16,882 nucleotides of DNA, taken from the NCBI GenBank assembly GCA_029253805.1, contig JAQWYU010000022.1:1-16882 (forward strand), given 5' to 3'. The position numbers and the translations under genes are program-made. The notes below the pieces were generated by a model. That model saw nothing but the letters and a program-made list of their open reading frames with translations, was not told where the DNA came from and did not search any database. Source of the stretch: Flavobacteriaceae bacterium. GTDB taxonomy: Bacteria > Bacteroidota > Bacteroidia > Flavobacteriales > Flavobacteriaceae. Of the stretch, positions 1 to 7,125 are shown in pieces (positions within the stretch are counted from its first letter, which is position 1; each line of letters starts with the position of its first letter).

Positions 1-1221
1 CCCTATGATGGAGAAATAATTGATGTTATTAACGCTCTAGAATATAGCGATATTAATTTTTCTGCCAATAAAAATCTAATTCACTCTATTGGCAAAGAAG
101 TCGATGATGTGTTTATCAATGCATCTGTAAAAAGTGGAAGCTTAGAAGTAAATACACCCAAAAGCAGAGCGAATCTTTCAGTTGTATTTACAGCCCTTCA
201 CGGAACATCAATTACCGTAATCCCTGAAACTCTTAAGCGCGCAGGATACACAAATGTTAATTTGGTTGAGGCACAATCAAAGCCTGACGGAGATTTTCCA
301 ACAGTAAAATCCCCAAATCCAGAAGAACCAGAAGCATTAAAAATGGCTTTGGACCTTGCAAATGAAACACAGGCGGATATTGTCATTGGAACTGATCCTG
401 ACTGTGATCGATTAGGAATAGCAGTTCGAAATTTTGATAATAAAATGGTATTACTCAATGGCAATCAAACCATGATTATGATGACCAAATTCCTTTTGGA
501 TTTATGGAAACAAAGAGGAAATATCAACGGAAATCAATTTGTGGGCTCAACAATTGTTTCGACGCCTATGCTCTCAAAGCTCACAAAAGCTTACGGAGTA
601 GAATGTAAAATAGGATTAACAGGATTCAAATGGATTGCCAAAATGATTAAAGACTTCCCTACACTAGATTTTATAGGAGGTGGCGAAGAAAGTTTTGGGT
701 TTATGGTGGGCGATTTTGTACGTGACAAAGACGCTGTTACGGCTACACTATTAGCATGTGAAATTGCTGCTTATACGAAATCAAACGATAGTTCATTTTT
801 TAAAGAACTAGTTGATACTTATGTAGAGCATGACTTTTACAATGAACGTTTAGTTTCTTTATCAAAAAAAGGTATGGAAGGGAGTCAAGAAATTACTAAC
901 ATTATGGAAGCTGCTCGAAACAACCCTGTATCTTCAATTCAAGGATCTAAAGTTGTTACTGTACATGATTATAAATTATCATTGTGCAAGAATCTAAAAT
1001 CAGGAACAACTGAAGATATTTTAATTCCAAAATCAGATGTATTAATTTATACTACAGAAGATGGCACTAGAGTAGCCTTACGTCCCAGCGGAACAGAACC
1101 CAAAATAAAGTTTTATCTTAGCGTAAATTGCCCACTTAACTGTGCAGATGATTTTTCAGCGACCGAAAAACTGTTGAATACTAAAATAAACGCCATAATT
1201 ACAGAAATGAATTTTAGTTAA
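1..1221 (+). CDS. Phosphohexomutase (phosphoglucomutase/phosphomannomutase family), 5' end missing
   Basis: Interconverts hexose 1- and 6-phosphates in the cytoplasm, feeding sugar nucleotides for glycan and envelope synthesis. The frame is open from base 1, so the gene starts outside the window; 406 codons are present. Counting from base 1, the metal-binding loop GTDPDCDR has its three Asp at codons 132, 134 and 136. The sugar-binding loop GGGEESFG starts at codon 226, and the phosphate-binding loop RPSGTEPK at codons 361-368. These are the family's domain 2, 3 and 4 signatures. The N-terminal catalytic phosphoserine loop is not in the window. Family members of this long type are usually about 570 residues, so roughly 160-170 residues are missing. 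The GTG at 109 is internal to the frame and is not the start. The stop overlaps the next gene's ATG (TAATG), indicating co-translation. Substrate preference (glucose or mannose) cannot be decided from these motifs. Confidence 0.93.
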   Translation, partial: PYDGEIIDVINALEYSDINFSANKNLIHSIGKEVDDVFINASVKSGSLEVNTPKSRANLSVVFTALHGTSITVIPETLKRAGYTNVNLVEAQSKPDGDFPTVKSPNPEEPEALKMALDLANETQADIVIGTDPDCDRLGIAVRNFDNKMVLLNGNQTMIMMTKFLLDLWKQRGNINGNQFVGSTIVSTPMLSKLTKAYGVECKIGLTGFKWIAKMIKDFPTLDFIGGGEESFGFMVGDFVRDKDAVTATLLACEIAAYTKSNDSSFFKELVDTYVEHDFYNERLVSLSKKGMEGSQEITNIMEAARNNPVSSIQGSKVVTVHDYKLSLCKNLKSGTTEDILIPKSDVLIYTTEDGTRVALRPSGTEPKIKFYLSVNCPLNCADDFSATEKLLNTKINAIITEMNFS

Positions 1222-3044
1222 TGAATTATTTAAAACAAATTTTTCGCTATGCGGTTCCCTACAAAACCTATGCTATACTAAATATTGTTAGCAATATTTT
1301 TTATGCGTTATTTGCTACGCTTTCCATGCTGTCGTTATTTCCGATGCTTAAAGTTCTTTTTGGTGATTCTAAGCCTTTATATATAAAACCTAAATGGGAA
1401 GGGCTGGGTGAAATCACAACTTATGGTGAAAGTTACTTGAACTATTTTGTGACACTTAAAAAGTCAGAAGGGAGCGATGATGTGCTAATTTTTATGGTCG
1501 GGTTCGTTATCGTTTCTTTTTTACTTAAAAATGTATTCAATTACCTAGCTATGTTTTTCATAACTTTTTTAAGAAATGGCGTTTTAAAAGATTTAAGAAA
1601 TGACCTTTACAAAAAAATAACAAGCCTTCCGTTGGCGTTTTACTCTGAAAAAAGAAAAGGAGATACTATGTCAAGAATCTCAACCGACGTTTTAGAAATT
1701 CAGCATTCTTTTTTATCTATTTTAGAATTGATTATTAGAGAACCACTCACGATAGTGTTTACCATTACATCCATGTTTATAATTAGTATCAAATTATCCT
1801 TGTTTGTATTGATTTTCATTCCTGTGTCTGGATTTGTGATTTCTTTAATTGGAAAATCACTAAAACGCAACTCTAACAAAGTCCAAAAAGAACAAGGTCA
1901 TTTTTTATCTATTGTAGATGAAACGCTTTCAGGACTTAAAGTAATTAAAGGGTTTAACGCAGAAAGAATTTTTAGCACCAAATTTGAGGATTCAACTAAA
2001 AGATATTATAACTACTCAAATAAGTTATTAAACAAACAAAACTTAGCAGGCCCAACAAGTGAATTTTTAGGTATTTCTGTTATTGCAGCATTGTTGTGGT
2101 ATGGAGGACAAATGGTCTTGAACGAAAAAACACTGGACCCTAGCTTATTTCTAGTTTATATGGGCTTAGCCTATCAAATTCTTACTCCAGCAAAGGCCAT
2201 TAGCAAAGCTAGTTACAGCATCAAACGTGGTAACGCTGCTGCAGAACGCGTCATGGATATACTCCATACAGATTCTACTTTAGAAGACGTTTCAGATGCG
2301 ACTAACAAAACAAGTTTTGATGAAGCTATTAAATTAAAGAAAATTAACTTTAAATACGAAGATGAATACGTTCTAAAAAACTTTTCTATATCTGTACCAA
2401 AAGGAAAAACAGTCGCACTCGTTGGTCAATCTGGAAGTGGTAAATCAACTATCGCCAATTTAGTGACTCGATTTTATGACGTAAATGACGGACATATTGA
2501 AATTGACGGAACGAATATTAAAACTATTACTAAGCATTCATTAAGAAACTTAATAGGGCTAGTCACACAAGATTCTATTTTATTTAATGATTCTATCAAA
2601 AACAATATAATATTAGGCAAAGAAAATGCAAGCGACAATGAAGTTATTAAAGCCTTAGAAATTGCCAATGCATGGGAGTTTGTAAAAGACTTACCTAACG
2701 GAATTAATACTAATATTGGAGATTCTGGAAATAAATTGTCAGGTGGTCAAAAACAACGTTTAAGCATTGCTAGAGCGGTGCTAAAAAATCCACCTATCAT
2801 GATTCTTGATGAGGCAACCTCAGCACTCGATACAGAAAGTGAACGCTTGGTTCAAGTGGCTCTAGAAAATATGATGAAAAATAGAACATCTATTGTCATA
2901 GCTCATAGGCTATCTACCATACAAAATGCAGATGAGATTATTGTAATGCAAAAAGGTGAAATCGTTGAACAAGGAAAACACCAAGAACTATTAGATAAAA
3001 AAGGAGTCTACAGCAACCTTGTTGTTATGCAATCGTTTCAATAA
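1221..3044 (+). CDS. ABC half-transporter, MsbA-like lipid/multidrug exporter (membrane + ATPase fused)
   Basis: A 607-residue exporter half-transporter expected to work as a homodimer in the inner membrane. The N-terminal half (about residues 15-345) carries hydrophobic segments around 16-45, 89-118, 173-210 and 280-325, consistent with a six-helix ABC exporter domain. The C-terminal ATPase shows Walker A GQSGSGKST at 402-410, the Q-loop Gln450, signature LSGGQ at 506-510, Walker B MILDE at 527-531 followed by the D-loop SALD, and the H-loop His562. All catalytic elements are intact. Length and architecture fit the MsbA family, which flips lipid A-linked cargo, but close relatives export drugs or peptides, so the substrate is inferred only. 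Its ATG overlaps the stop of the upstream phosphohexomutase gene by one base, so the two are probably translationally coupled. The linkage mildly favours an envelope lipid or glycan role. Confidence 0.9.
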   Translation: MNYLKQIFRYAVPYKTYAILNIVSNIFYALFATLSMLSLFPMLKVLFGDSKPLYIKPKWEGLGEITTYGESYLNYFVTLKKSEGSDDVLIFMVGFVIVSFLLKNVFNYLAMFFITFLRNGVLKDLRNDLYKKITSLPLAFYSEKRKGDTMSRISTDVLEIQHSFLSILELIIREPLTIVFTITSMFIISIKLSLFVLIFIPVSGFVISLIGKSLKRNSNKVQKEQGHFLSIVDETLSGLKVIKGFNAERIFSTKFEDSTKRYYNYSNKLLNKQNLAGPTSEFLGISVIAALLWYGGQMVLNEKTLDPSLFLVYMGLAYQILTPAKAISKASYSIKRGNAAAERVMDILHTDSTLEDVSDATNKTSFDEAIKLKKINFKYEDEYVLKNFSISVPKGKTVALVGQSGSGKSTIANLVTRFYDVNDGHIEIDGTNIKTITKHSLRNLIGLVTQDSILFNDSIKNNIILGKENASDNEVIKALEIANAWEFVKDLPNGINTNIGDSGNKLSGGQKQRLSIARAVLKNPPIMILDEATSALDTESERLVQVALENMMKNRTSIVIAHRLSTIQNADEIIVMQKGEIVEQGKHQELLDKKGVYSNLVVMQSFQ

Positions 3045-3101
3045 AATACTAAGGTTTAAACTAAAAGTACTTTAAGTAGTCTTATTTAAAAAATAAACTA
3101 A

Positions 3102-3644
3102 TTGCAAAACGAAGCTGAGCTTTTATCGCAACTTAAATTTGATGACTCAAAAGAGTTTGCCTTCAAAGCGCTAATAAAGCGTTACAAAGAAAATCTCTAT
3201 TGGCACATACGCAAAATTGTAATATCCCATGATGATGCAGATGATGTTCTGCAAAACACTTTTATAAAAGTGTTTAAAAATATAGATAAATTTAATGGAG
3301 ATAGTAAGCTATACACCTGGATGTATCGAATAGCTACCAATGAGTCAATTACATTTTTAAACTCCAAAGCGAGACGAAATAAAGTTTCGAATGAAACCCT
3401 AAATGAAAATGCACTACAAAACTTAGTTACTGATGTTTATTTTGATGGCGATGAAATTCAACTAAAATTACAGAAAGCCATTGCGCAGTTACCAAGAATA
3501 CAACAACTTGTGTTTAATATGCGGTATTTTGATAATATTAAATATAGAGATATGTCTGTGATTTTAGAAACGAGTGAAGGAGCGTTAAAAGCATCCTATC
3601 ACATCGCTGTAAAAAAAATAAAAATATATTTAATTGATCATTAA
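3102..3644 (+). CDS. ECF-like RNA polymerase sigma-70 family factor, TTG start
   Basis: A 180-residue sigma factor with only regions 2 and 4, the ECF plan. Region 2 spans about residues 21-93: FKALIKRYKENLYWHIRK, then DADDVLQNTF at 45-54 (core RNA polymerase contact), then YTWMYRIATNE (-10 recognition). Region 4 spans about 119-175, with LPRIQQLVFNMRYFDNIKYRDMS, the helix-turn-helix for -35 recognition. The start is TTG at 3102: an in-frame TAA sits directly before it (TAATTG) and the first in-frame ATG falls inside region 2 (residue 74), which would destroy the fold. It stands 57 bases after the ABC transporter gene and 30 bases before a membrane-protein gene that is probably its regulator. 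It probably directs a small stress or envelope regulon, perhaps including its own cassette; target genes cannot be read from this window. Confidence 0.9.
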   Translation: MQNEAELLSQLKFDDSKEFAFKALIKRYKENLYWHIRKIVISHDDADDVLQNTFIKVFKNIDKFNGDSKLYTWMYRIATNESITFLNSKARRNKVSNETLNENALQNLVTDVYFDGDEIQLKLQKAIAQLPRIQQLVFNMRYFDNIKYRDMSVILETSEGALKASYHIAVKKIKIYLIDH

Positions 3645-3674
3645 ACTAATTAACTATAGAAAAGTCAAAACAAT

Positions 3675-4142
3675 ATGAGCCTTAATAAAATTTATAAAAA
3701 AATTCCATTTAAAGTACCTAAGGATTATTTTGAAAGTTTTTATGCGGATTTTTTTATAGAACAAGAATTGAAAAATAAAGTTCAAAAAACAGGTTTTAAA
3801 ACTCCTGAGGGTTACTTAAATAATTTTAACGTATCAATTCCAAAAAAATCAAAAGTCACTAACTTAAGAAAACTAAATAAAAAACATTCATTTTATTTAT
3901 CTGGAATTGCTGCTGCATTGATTTTATTATTCATGTTTATCATACCGAAAAAAGACAATGAAGAAGTTAGCTTAGAAATCTTAGAAGACTATCTTTTAAG
4001 CGAAGTAGATCAAAGTGATTTGCTGTCAAATATTTTAACCATGGATGAACTTAACGACCTGTATATATTAAATGTTTCATCTTCAGAAATAGAAAATTAC
4101 TTGTTACAAAACGCATCCGTAGAGACCTTACTAATTGATTAA
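3675..4142 (+). CDS. Single-pass membrane protein, candidate anti-sigma factor
   Basis: A 155-residue protein of no named enzyme family. The N-terminal 70 residues are basic and cytoplasm-like and contain a duplicated motif: FKVPKDYFESF at 12-22 and FKTPEGYLNNF at 41-51. One hydrophobic helix follows at about 72-90 (FYLSGIAAALILLFMFII), flanked by lysines on both sides. The C-terminal 60 residues are acidic and rich in Leu and Glu, ending in short helical repeats (LEILEDYLLSE, SEIENYLLQN). The layout, a short cytoplasmic segment, one membrane span and an outer domain, and its place directly after a sigma gene suggest an anti-sigma factor that holds the sigma at the membrane. This role is inferred from position and topology. 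No zinc-binding anti-sigma signature (HxxxCxxC) is present. The ATG at 3675 is the only sensible start. Confidence 0.75.
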   Translation: MSLNKIYKKIPFKVPKDYFESFYADFFIEQELKNKVQKTGFKTPEGYLNNFNVSIPKKSKVTNLRKLNKKHSFYLSGIAAALILLFMFIIPKKDNEEVSLEILEDYLLSEVDQSDLLSNILTMDELNDLYILNVSSSEIENYLLQNASVETLLID

Positions 4143-4153
4143 AAAATAAAACG

Positions 4154-4615
4154 ATGAAAAAACTTATATTATTAAGCTGCCTGTTTTTTACAACATTGAA
4201 TTTAATGGCGCAACCCCCTGGAAGAAAAGAGATGAAAGACAAAATAAGGGCCTTAAAAGTTGAGTTTTTCACAGATAAATTAGATTTGTCTTCAATTGAG
4301 GCTGAGAAATTTTGGCCAATTTTTCATTCCTTTGATAAAAACTATAAGGAATTAAGATTTAAAAAACTCAAAGGGATTAAAAAGAATTTAAAGAAAGAAA
4401 TTAATATGATTTCAGAAAGTGATGCTTTAACAAAAATCAATGAAATAGCTGCTGTAGAAGATGAAATAACAAAGCTAAAACTAAAGTTTCTATCCCAATT
4501 AGAAGGCGTCATATCTAACAAGAAAATTTTATTGCTTAAAATAGCCGAGGATGAGTTTAACCGTCGCATGATGGACAGATTAAAACATAGGTCTAAAGAA
4601 CAAAAACGCCAATGA
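4154..4615 (+). CDS. Secreted Spy/CpxP-like helical protein ('sensor of ECF-type sigma factor' type)
   Basis: A 153-residue exported protein. Residues 1-19 form a signal peptide (MKK, hydrophobic LILLSCLFF, then LMA) with a likely cut between Ala19 and Gln20. The mature part is almost entirely helical and highly charged. It includes LDLSSIEAEKFWPIFHSFD at about 43-61, similar in character to the 'L-x-L-T-x-x-Q/E' helix of Spy/CpxP-fold proteins, and a long Lys/Glu-rich helix at about 95-150. Proteins of this appearance are found after sigma genes in many Flavobacteriia and are annotated as ECF sigma sensors. It lies 11 bases after the membrane protein, so the three genes are one transcription unit. 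It probably acts in the periplasm, either sensing stress for the membrane partner or as a chaperone. There is no cluster of His or Cys that would argue for metal sensing. Confidence 0.75.
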   Translation: MKKLILLSCLFFTTLNLMAQPPGRKEMKDKIRALKVEFFTDKLDLSSIEAEKFWPIFHSFDKNYKELRFKKLKGIKKNLKKEINMISESDALTKINEIAAVEDEITKLKLKFLSQLEGVISNKKILLLKIAEDEFNRRMMDRLKHRSKEQKRQ

Positions 4616-4627
4616 TTATCAATCCCA

Positions 4628-4652
4628 GAAATCACTAGTTAAGAGTGATTTT
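4628..4652. terminator. Hairpin shared by two convergent genes
   Basis: Arms AAATCACT (4629-4636) and AGTGATTT (4644-4651) are perfect complements, giving an 8-bp stem with a 7-base loop and a G-T pair beyond. On the + strand the 3' arm merges into TTTT (4649-4652), as expected for an intrinsic terminator of the sigma cassette. On the - strand the U-run is shorter. The stem lies at the very 3' end of the - strand lipoprotein gene, spanning its stop codon. It is AT-rich and only moderately stable, so termination is a prediction. Confidence 0.5.
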
Positions 4653-5660
4653 AGATAGTTTACCCTTCCCTGCAGCATAAGCTATGCTATCATTTAAAAA
4701 TCGTAATGTATAGTAACTTTCATCACTAAGGAGCTCCCAGCTTTCCCCTGCATTATTACTTACATTAATTCCTCTAAAACCAACAGCCACTAGCCCCTTT
4801 GCATTACTATTGGGTATGTACTGAACACAACTCCTGTACCCTGGAGATTGATCTTGAGCAACGACTTCCCATGAAATACCTCCGTCGCTTGTGCGAATTT
4901 TGTTTGAGTGCATGGCTTTTGGATTTGTATAGTCACCTCCTATTGCAAAACCATTTAATGAATCGTAGAAATCAATTGAAAATGCTCCTGTGGTTTCCTT
5001 TCCCTGAACAATGGGAATATCTACGGCAGACCAACTGACCCCTTTATCATGAGATACTAGTATCCGGCTTGAAAGGCCGCCAGTAACAACCCATGTATGA
5101 TTATCCACAATGGCAATATTAGTATCACTGGCTGCAAAAGCGGCTTCACCTTCCCTAGATGAAGGCAACACTTCGCAGGAAACTTTGTCCCAACTATTCC
5201 CTCCGTTTCGTGTAATAAGAATACTCATACAGCCATCTACAGGGTCTCCAATTGCGATTCCCTCCATAGAATTCCAAAAATGAAGTGCATCATAGAATAC
5301 ATTTGGATGTGTTTCTGTATATACCAGTTCAGTATCCTTAAACAAATATGCTGGATCACCAATACTAAGAGTAAAATAATGATTATTGACTATTGCAGAT
5401 GCTCGAAAGTTAATAGTATCTATATTAACACGATTGACATAAACTTTGTTAGTTTTTAAATCGACCGAATAAGAATCCCCAATGGCACTTACTGCTCTAA
5501 CAAAGTTGTCTTCTATTTCTAAGGCTCTAATATTTAGAAGTGAATCTTTAATTACTTCATGTATTTTAAGAGACACAATTGGAGTATACTTTGGATCTGG
5601 GGAGACCATGCAGCTAAAAACAATAAGCGTAAATAGACTTATAAATAAAGTTGGTTTCAT
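4635..5660 (-). CDS. Lipoprotein with YCF48/Asp-box beta-propeller repeats
   Basis: A 341-residue envelope protein. Residues 1-16 are a lipoprotein signal peptide and VFSC places the lipidated cysteine at Cys17. The body carries four Asp-box-type turns (S/T-x-[DN]-x-G-x-[ST]-W): TRNGGNSW 150-157, SHDKGVSW 203-210, TSDGGISW 257-264 and SNNAGESW 301-308. They are about 44-54 residues apart, one per propeller blade. Glycine-rich strands such as GFAIGGD and GLVAVGFRG recur between them. This is the fold of YCF48/HCF136-like photosystem assembly factors and of BNR sialidases. Bacteroidota homologues are often labelled 'oxidoreductase', but no redox or sialidase catalytic residues are recognisable, so a binding or assembly role is more likely. 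It is convergent with the sigma cassette (19 bases between stop codons) and divergent from the methyltransferase gene. Confidence 0.82.
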   Translation of the reverse strand: MKPTLFISLFTLIVFSCMVSPDPKYTPIVSLKIHEVIKDSLLNIRALEIEDNFVRAVSAIGDSYSVDLKTNKVYVNRVNIDTINFRASAIVNNHYFTLSIGDPAYLFKDTELVYTETHPNVFYDALHFWNSMEGIAIGDPVDGCMSILITRNGGNSWDKVSCEVLPSSREGEAAFAASDTNIAIVDNHTWVVTGGLSSRILVSHDKGVSWSAVDIPIVQGKETTGAFSIDFYDSLNGFAIGGDYTNPKAMHSNKIRTSDGGISWEVVAQDQSPGYRSCVQYIPNSNAKGLVAVGFRGINVSNNAGESWELLSDESYYTLRFLNDSIAYAAGKGKLSKITLN

Positions 5661-5731
5661 GTTTTGCTGTGTTTGAAAAATAGAACATTTTCAATATACA
5701 TATAATCTGTAATAATTCGCATTATTAAACG

Positions 5732-5739
5732 TAACTTTG
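5732..5739 (+). promoter_or_regulatory. Candidate -7 promoter element for the rRNA methyltransferase
   Basis: TAACTTTG matches the Bacteroidota -7 consensus TAnnTTTG and lies 20 bases before the start codon at 5760. No clear TTTG -33 element is seen at the usual 19-21 base spacing. It sits in the 99-base divergent region shared with the lipoprotein gene, where no equally good match was found on the - strand. Confidence 0.45.
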
Positions 5740-5759
5740 CAGCAATAATTAACACACTT

Positions 5760-6971
5760 ATGCGCTTACACAGAAACTTATGTTTTGCCATCATTGATGG
5801 ACTTTTACTAATATTTAATGAAGAAGAATATGCTGACAAAGTAATTCAAAAACTTCTTAAACGCGACAAGCGTTGGGGAAGTCGAGATCGTGGTTTTGTT
5901 GCCGAGACGACTTATGATGTCGTACGTTGGAAACGACTATATGCTGAAATTGCAAAAGTAAAAGAACCTTTTAGTAGAGATGATGCTTGGCGCCTATTTG
6001 CAGTATGGGCTACTTTAAAAGGCATTAAACTTCCAGATTGGAAATATTTTGAAGGTACACCAAGTCGAAAAATAAAAGGCCGTTTTGATGAACTCTCAAA
6101 AGACCGGAAATTTCGTGAATCAGTCCCCGATTGGATTGACGAACTAGGCGTTAGAGAATTAGGAGAGGCCAAGTGGACAAAGGAATTAGCCATGCAAAAT
6201 AAACAAGCAGATGTAATTCTGAGAGTTAACACCCTTAAAACTACCAAGTCAGACTTGAAGCTTAAACTTGAATCAGTAGGCATTGAAACTTTAGAAATTA
6301 AAGGGTATCCTTATGCATTACAGCTAAAAGAACGATCAAATGTATTTATCACCGAGGCTTTTAAAGATGGTTGGTTTGAAGTTCAGGATGCCTCATCTCA
6401 ACTAGTCGCTGACTTTTTGGATGTAAAGCCAGGAATGAAAGTGGTGGATTGTTGTGCTGGTGCCGGTGGAAAAACCTTACACCTTTCTGCTCTTATGGAA
6501 AATAAAGGCTCCGTTGTGGCTATGGATATTTATGAAAGTAAGTTGAAAAAACTAAAAATTAGAGCTAGAAGAGATGGTGCTCATAACATTGAAATGAAAA
6601 TAATTGACTCTACTAAACCAATCAAAAAGTTATATGGAAAAGCAGATCGTTTGTTAATTGACGCGCCCTGTTCAGGTTTGGGAGTTTTAAGACGAAACCC
6701 TGACTCTAAATGGAAGTTACAACCTGAGTTTATAGATAGAATTCGTAAAACTCAGCAAGAAGTTCTGCAGCAATATTCTAAAATGGTTAAACCTAAAGGT
6801 AAAATGGTCTATGCGACTTGTTCTGTATTGCCATCAGAAAATGAAACTCAAATTAAAACATTTTTAAAATCGGAGTATGGTGCCGATTTTACATTTAAAA
6901 AAGATAAAAAAATTCTAGCCCATGAAACTGGATATGATGGTTTTTATATGGCACTCTTAGAAAAAAAATAA
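5760..6971 (+). CDS. RsmB/NOP2-family 16S rRNA cytosine-C5 methyltransferase
   Basis: Transfers a methyl group from S-adenosylmethionine to C5 of a cytosine in RNA, most likely 16S rRNA. The 403-residue protein has an N-terminal RNA-binding helical region (about 1-145) and a C-terminal Rossmann methyltransferase domain. The SAM-binding loop is DCCAGAGGKT at 230-239. Motif IV DAPCSG has Cys304, the cysteine that releases product. Motif VI ATCS has Cys354, the nucleophile that forms the covalent adduct. Both catalytic cysteines are therefore present. FEVQDASSQL at about 209-218 is another family hallmark. The start MRLHRN at 5760 is the only ATG giving the full N-terminal region and follows a promoter-like TAACTTTG. 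E. coli RsmB is slightly longer (about 429) with a NusB-like N-terminus. The exact target cytosine is not established here. Confidence 0.9.
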   Translation: MRLHRNLCFAIIDGLLLIFNEEEYADKVIQKLLKRDKRWGSRDRGFVAETTYDVVRWKRLYAEIAKVKEPFSRDDAWRLFAVWATLKGIKLPDWKYFEGTPSRKIKGRFDELSKDRKFRESVPDWIDELGVRELGEAKWTKELAMQNKQADVILRVNTLKTTKSDLKLKLESVGIETLEIKGYPYALQLKERSNVFITEAFKDGWFEVQDASSQLVADFLDVKPGMKVVDCCAGAGGKTLHLSALMENKGSVVAMDIYESKLKKLKIRARRDGAHNIEMKIIDSTKPIKKLYGKADRLLIDAPCSGLGVLRRNPDSKWKLQPEFIDRIRKTQQEVLQQYSKMVKPKGKMVYATCSVLPSENETQIKTFLKSEYGADFTFKKDKKILAHETGYDGFYMALLEKK

Positions 6972-6991
6972 GTTCACACTAATTTCCGTGA

Positions 6992-7016
6992 TAATTTGAA
7001 ATTTTTTCTCAAATTA
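6992..7016. repeat. AT-rich inverted repeat after the methyltransferase gene
   Basis: TAATTTGA (6992-6999) and TCAAATTA (7009-7016) are perfect complements around a 9-base loop that contains six T. A hairpin could form 20 bases after the stop codon. There is no T-run after the 3' arm, so it is not a standard intrinsic terminator; it may mark the transcript end or be chance in AT-rich DNA. Apart from this and the promoter-like box at 7089, nothing else is seen in the 154-base gap. Confidence 0.35.
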
Positions 7017-7088
7017 ATGATGTTTAAAACTAGTGAATAACTACTGTAAATAGAAAGTTAAATCATCTATAATTATTCGTAAAAATCA

Positions 7089-7096
7089 TAAATTTG
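7089..7096 (+). promoter_or_regulatory. Candidate -7 promoter element for purL
   Basis: TAAATTTG fits the TAnnTTTG consensus and lies 29 bases before the purL ATG. The -33 TTTG partner is not evident. No purine riboswitch-like structure was recognised in this leader, and it is too short (about 30 bases after the box) to hold one. Confidence 0.4.
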
Positions 7097-7125
7097 TAGC
7101 TTAAGTAATATTCAAAATAAAACGG

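Noticed and set aside
109..1221. GTG at 109 as start of the phosphohexomutase gene
   Set aside because: The frame is open back to base 1, and the catalytic serine domain must lie upstream; the gene is cut by the window edge, not short.
4799..5038. Small + strand open frame opposite the lipoprotein gene
   Set aside because: It is antisense to the Asp-box repeats, and its Cys/Leu/Trp-rich translation is typical of a shadow frame.
6972..7125. Purine riboswitch or other structured RNA before purL
   Set aside because: No conserved purine-aptamer loops were seen; the gap holds only an AT-rich inverted repeat and a promoter-like box.
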